Shown here: positions 5,747 through 8,020 of the stretch, piece after piece
How positions within the stretch are numbered: the first letter of the stretch is position 1
How the letters are laid out: the number at the start of each line of letters is the position of its first letter
DNA from: Clostridiales bacterium
Lineage (GTDB): Bacteria; Bacillota; Clostridia; Oscillospirales; Oscillospiraceae
DNA: 8,020 nucleotides
NCBI GenBank assembly: GCA_004551945.1
Contig: SFPN01000050.1
Coordinates: 1 to 8,020, forward strand
Reading direction: 5' to 3'
The notes under the pieces: model-generated
Told to the model about the DNA's origin: nothing
The model's database searches: none
The model's input: the letters and a program-made list of their open reading frames with translations, nothing else
Made by a program: the position numbers and the translations under genes

Positions 5747-8020
5747 TTACTGGGCTATATTTTCGCAGAAACGCATGAGGATAGTGGCCGCCTGGGCGCG
5801 GACGGCGCTGCCCTGGGGAGACAGGGTGGTGTCAGTGACGCCGGTAATGAGGCCGGCGGCGTTGGCCCAGGCCAGTGCGTCCGCCGCGTAGGTGTTCACG
5901 GCGGAAGAGTCGCTGAACCGGCTCAGGTCGGCCAGCTGGCTCACGTCATAGCCCTTGTAGGCGGCGTAGCGGTACAGGATGGCCGCCATCTGCTCCCGGG
6001 TGATGGGGGAGGTGGGGGCGAAGGTGGTCTGGGAGGTGCCGTTCACGATGCCGTTGGCAGCGGCCCAGTCCACCGCTTCCTGGTACCAGGCGCCGCTCTC
6101 TACGTCAGCAAATCCGGAGGCAGCTGCTGCGGGAGAGCCCTCCAGCCGGTGGAGAATGGTGACGATCATCCCCCGGGTGGTGGTGGCCTTGGGGGAGAAG
6201 GTGGTGGCAGAGGTGCCGGTCATGAGACTGTTGTGATAGACATAGGCCACCGCGTCATAGAACCAGTCGCTGGTTGTTACGTCCGTGAAGGGCAGGGTGG
6301 AAGCGGGGGCTTCCAGCGCGGCAAAGGAGGCAGAGATGCTCACATTGGAGGCAGGCATGGTGAAGGTGTAGGTCCCGTCGCCCTGGTCAGTCAGCATGAT
6401 TTCACTGCCGTTCTTGTCGATAACGATCAGCTTGTCCAGCCCGTAACCATCATCGGGGATAGCCGTGATTGCGACAGTGGAACCCTTGCTGGCAGACTTA
6501 GGAGAAACGGCCACAACCCCACCAGTCACTGTGGGTACGGATATTGAAAACTCTGTATTTCCGCTTTCTGTTTGAACAGGGGGAATAACGGCAGGAGTGC
6601 CGTCAATCAATACGGGTGATACCAGCGGTGTTTCATACACGCCGTCGAGATTTTTGTCGCCGGTAATGATGACATAGGTGCAGTCGTCTTTGGTTCTCCA
6701 CTGAATCGAAATGGCTGTATCACTCAGGTTTTCAAGTTTGCTGACCTCCTCGTCTTTGAAAGAAGTAGTCACCTGATCGATGTCCATTCCCGAAACGGTA
6801 ATACCCGAACCGGTCTGTTCAACGGTGCACTGACCATTCAACTTGCCAGTTACTTCGAGGCGTAAGATTTCGTCGTTGACAAAACAACTTAATGCAATTG
6901 TTTCTTGCGTGTTTTCTTCGGTCTCAACCCTAATGTCCGCCTTTATCGTATCGGCGGTATTGGATGTGTCTATTTCTCCAGAGGCCGTAACAGGAAACTC
7001 TAACAGATACTCATTGTTAGCAAGCGCGATATACCTTGTCTCTTCACCGGTGTTTTTTGCTGTCATCGTTGAATCAGATTCAATCCAGAATTCATGAACA
7101 GAATTTGCCATTTCATCTGTTAATGTATTTGCTGCTTCAATCGGCAAAATTAAGTTTTCATTTCCAGAGATTGTATCTTCAAAATAAGAGGATATTTCCC
7201 CTGACTTGGTAATAGTAAAATCAGAAAGGTCTGTTGCGAGTAAATTGTAATCACTGCTTTGAATTTCAGAAAGGTAGTCCGTTTCGGAAACCGCGTGTGT
7301 TTCCTGATCTTGCAGCACTTTGGCCACATAATAGACTAAATCATAACCTAATATATAGGAGATGTTGGTGTACTTGGAATCTGTTGGATAGTCCCAACCT
7401 GTAAAGTTGGGATACTTGCCGTAAAGTCTGATTTCGGATTCCACATTTGTTAAATTACAATCATAAATCAGGATGCTCTCATAGTCATCGTGAGTTTCGG
7501 TTCCATACCCCCATAGGGCGTGTTTTTCATTACCTAAAGCAGTTACTATGCAGACAGGGTCTTTTCCGGATACCTCATAGGATTTTACTGCATCATACAG
7601 ATCTTTGAGTTTTCCTGATGACTCTTTACCCTTTGTTTGGTTGGCTTTCTCTTGTGTTGTAAAATCGGTGCAAAACTGCATTGCATATCCAAGTTTGATA
7701 TACTCTTCTGCAGTAAGATCGAGACTGTTGCTTCTTGCGTCTTTTGACAAGGTGGACACACTAGTTGCCATCGGATTTTGATCAAAATCATCGTAGCTAA
7801 TATATCCCTGATCAAAAGTCATAGCGGTGCCCACCATCCCTGCACAGAGCCCTCCAGACTTATCTTCCCGATTGTTTGAATCAACAATCGAGTGAAGAAG
7901 GGCAATTCCGGGTTTATACAGTTTAAGCCATACTGAAAGATCAACCTCGCTTTTATAGTTTCTAAATCCCCACACATCCTTGATTACTTTCTTTGGTGTG
8001 TAGAAAGACCATGTTCCTTT
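5747..8020 (-). CDS. SLH-anchored surface protein with cysteine-peptidase-like and InlB-repeat-like domains (5' truncated)
   Basis: The frame is open to the window edge, giving 757 codons before TAA; a GTG at 7975 is an internal valine rather than a convincing start, and the signal peptide must lie outside. Numbering from the first visible codon, GGLCAGM (C59) followed by HALWGYG (H167) and LIYDCN (D187, N189) has the Cys...His...Asp/Asn order of papain/C39-like peptidases. A beta-rich region follows, containing DKNLDGVYE (455-463), which fits a Dx[DN]xDGxxE calcium-binding loop. An InlB B-repeat-like domain lies at about 495-570 (GGVVAVSPKSASKGSTVAITA... GTYTFTMPASNVSISASF). Three SLH domains end the chain (about 578-636, 637-699 and 700-757), which would tether it to secondary cell-wall polymer. 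The DNA of the C-terminal third is clearly GC-rich, like the rest of the window, whereas bases above about 6540 are much AT-richer. The SLH and surface calls are firm; the peptidase call is tentative. Confidence 0.88.
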   Translation of the reverse strand, partial: KGTWSFYTPKKVIKDVWGFRNYKSEVDLSVWLKLYKPGIALLHSIVDSNNREDKSGGLCAGMVGTAMTFDQGYISYDDFDQNPMATSVSTLSKDARSNSLDLTAEEYIKLGYAMQFCTDFTTQEKANQTKGKESSGKLKDLYDAVKSYEVSGKDPVCIVTALGNEKHALWGYGTETHDDYESILIYDCNLTNVESEIRLYGKYPNFTGWDYPTDSKYTNISYILGYDLVYYVAKVLQDQETHAVSETDYLSEIQSSDYNLLATDLSDFTITKSGEISSYFEDTISGNENLILPIEAANTLTDEMANSVHEFWIESDSTMTAKNTGEETRYIALANNEYLLEFPVTASGEIDTSNTADTIKADIRVETEENTQETIALSCFVNDEILRLEVTGKLNGQCTVEQTGSGITVSGMDIDQVTTSFKDEEVSKLENLSDTAISIQWRTKDDCTYVIITGDKNLDGVYETPLVSPVLIDGTPAVIPPVQTESGNTEFSISVPTVTGGVVAVSPKSASKGSTVAITAIPDDGYGLDKLIVIDKNGSEIMLTDQGDGTYTFTMPASNVSISASFAALEAPASTLPFTDVTTSDWFYDAVAYVYHNSLMTGTSATTFSPKATTTRGMIVTILHRLEGSPAAAASGFADVESGAWYQEAVDWAAANGIVNGTSQTTFAPTSPITREQMAAILYRYAAYKGYDVSQLADLSRFSDSSAVNTYAADALAWANAAGLITGVTDTTLSPQGSAVRAQAATILMRFCENIAQ

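Noticed and set aside
5672..6547. Long + strand open frame opposite the SLH gene
   Set aside because: A shadow of the GC-rich SLH coding region; the opposite strand encodes three clear SLH domains.
7940..7975. GTG at 7975 as the start of the SLH protein
   Set aside because: No ribosome binding site before it, the frame stays open to the window edge, and no signal peptide follows.

Overview
The window looks like chromosomal DNA from a GC-rich, low-GC-phylum bacterium, most likely a gut Clostridia member of the Oscillospiraceae / Flavonifractor-Pseudoflavonifractor type. This is an inference. It rests on strong AGGAGG-type ribosome binding sites, hairpin-plus-T-tract terminators, an S-layer-homology (SLH) surface protein, a very large hybrid sensor kinase of the kind common in these bacteria, and strongly GC-biased third codon positions. 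No rRNA, tRNA, IS element or CRISPR array is visible.

Layout. (1) Bases 1-906 (+) are the 3' part of a von Willebrand A (VWA) protein of the CoxE-like/COG3825 type, ending at a strong terminator (921-950). (2) Bases 1097-4939 (+) encode a 1280-residue membrane-bound hybrid histidine kinase: extracytoplasmic Cache-like sensor, PAS-like modules, HisKA/HATPase, receiver and HPt. It carries its own phosphorelay but has no separate response regulator beside it. (3) A hairpin terminator lies between it and the convergent crcB/fluC fluoride channel gene (4998-5363, -). (4) Bases 5364-5746 hold no conventional gene but are dense with signals. On the - strand there is a near-consensus promoter, a leader with a hairpin masking the Shine-Dalgarno, and a 27-codon ORF whose last codons and stop lie inside a 12-bp hairpin. 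On the + strand, a second near-consensus promoter faces it and shares its -10 bases with a possible crcB promoter. Inverted copies of a roughly 20-nt element start near the 5' ends of both predicted transcripts. (5) Bases 5747-8020 (-) are the C-terminal part of a surface protein: putative cysteine-peptidase-like domain, beta-rich middle, an InlB-B-repeat-like domain and three SLH domains. The 5' end lies beyond the window.

How it fits together. The VWA gene, the kinase, crcB, the small locus and the SLH gene appear to be separate transcription units, with terminators at most boundaries. No shared pathway is evident. The most unusual part is the compact locus at about 5390-5680. Its convergent promoters, hairpin-masked RBS, shared terminator hairpin and tiny hydrophobic/basic peptide recall the layout of type I toxin-antitoxin loci such as par/fst or txpA/ratA, although I do not recognise the peptide as a member of any named family. 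The second notable point is the SLH gene, whose GC-rich anchor end is joined to a visibly AT-richer N-terminal part, suggesting a chimeric origin.
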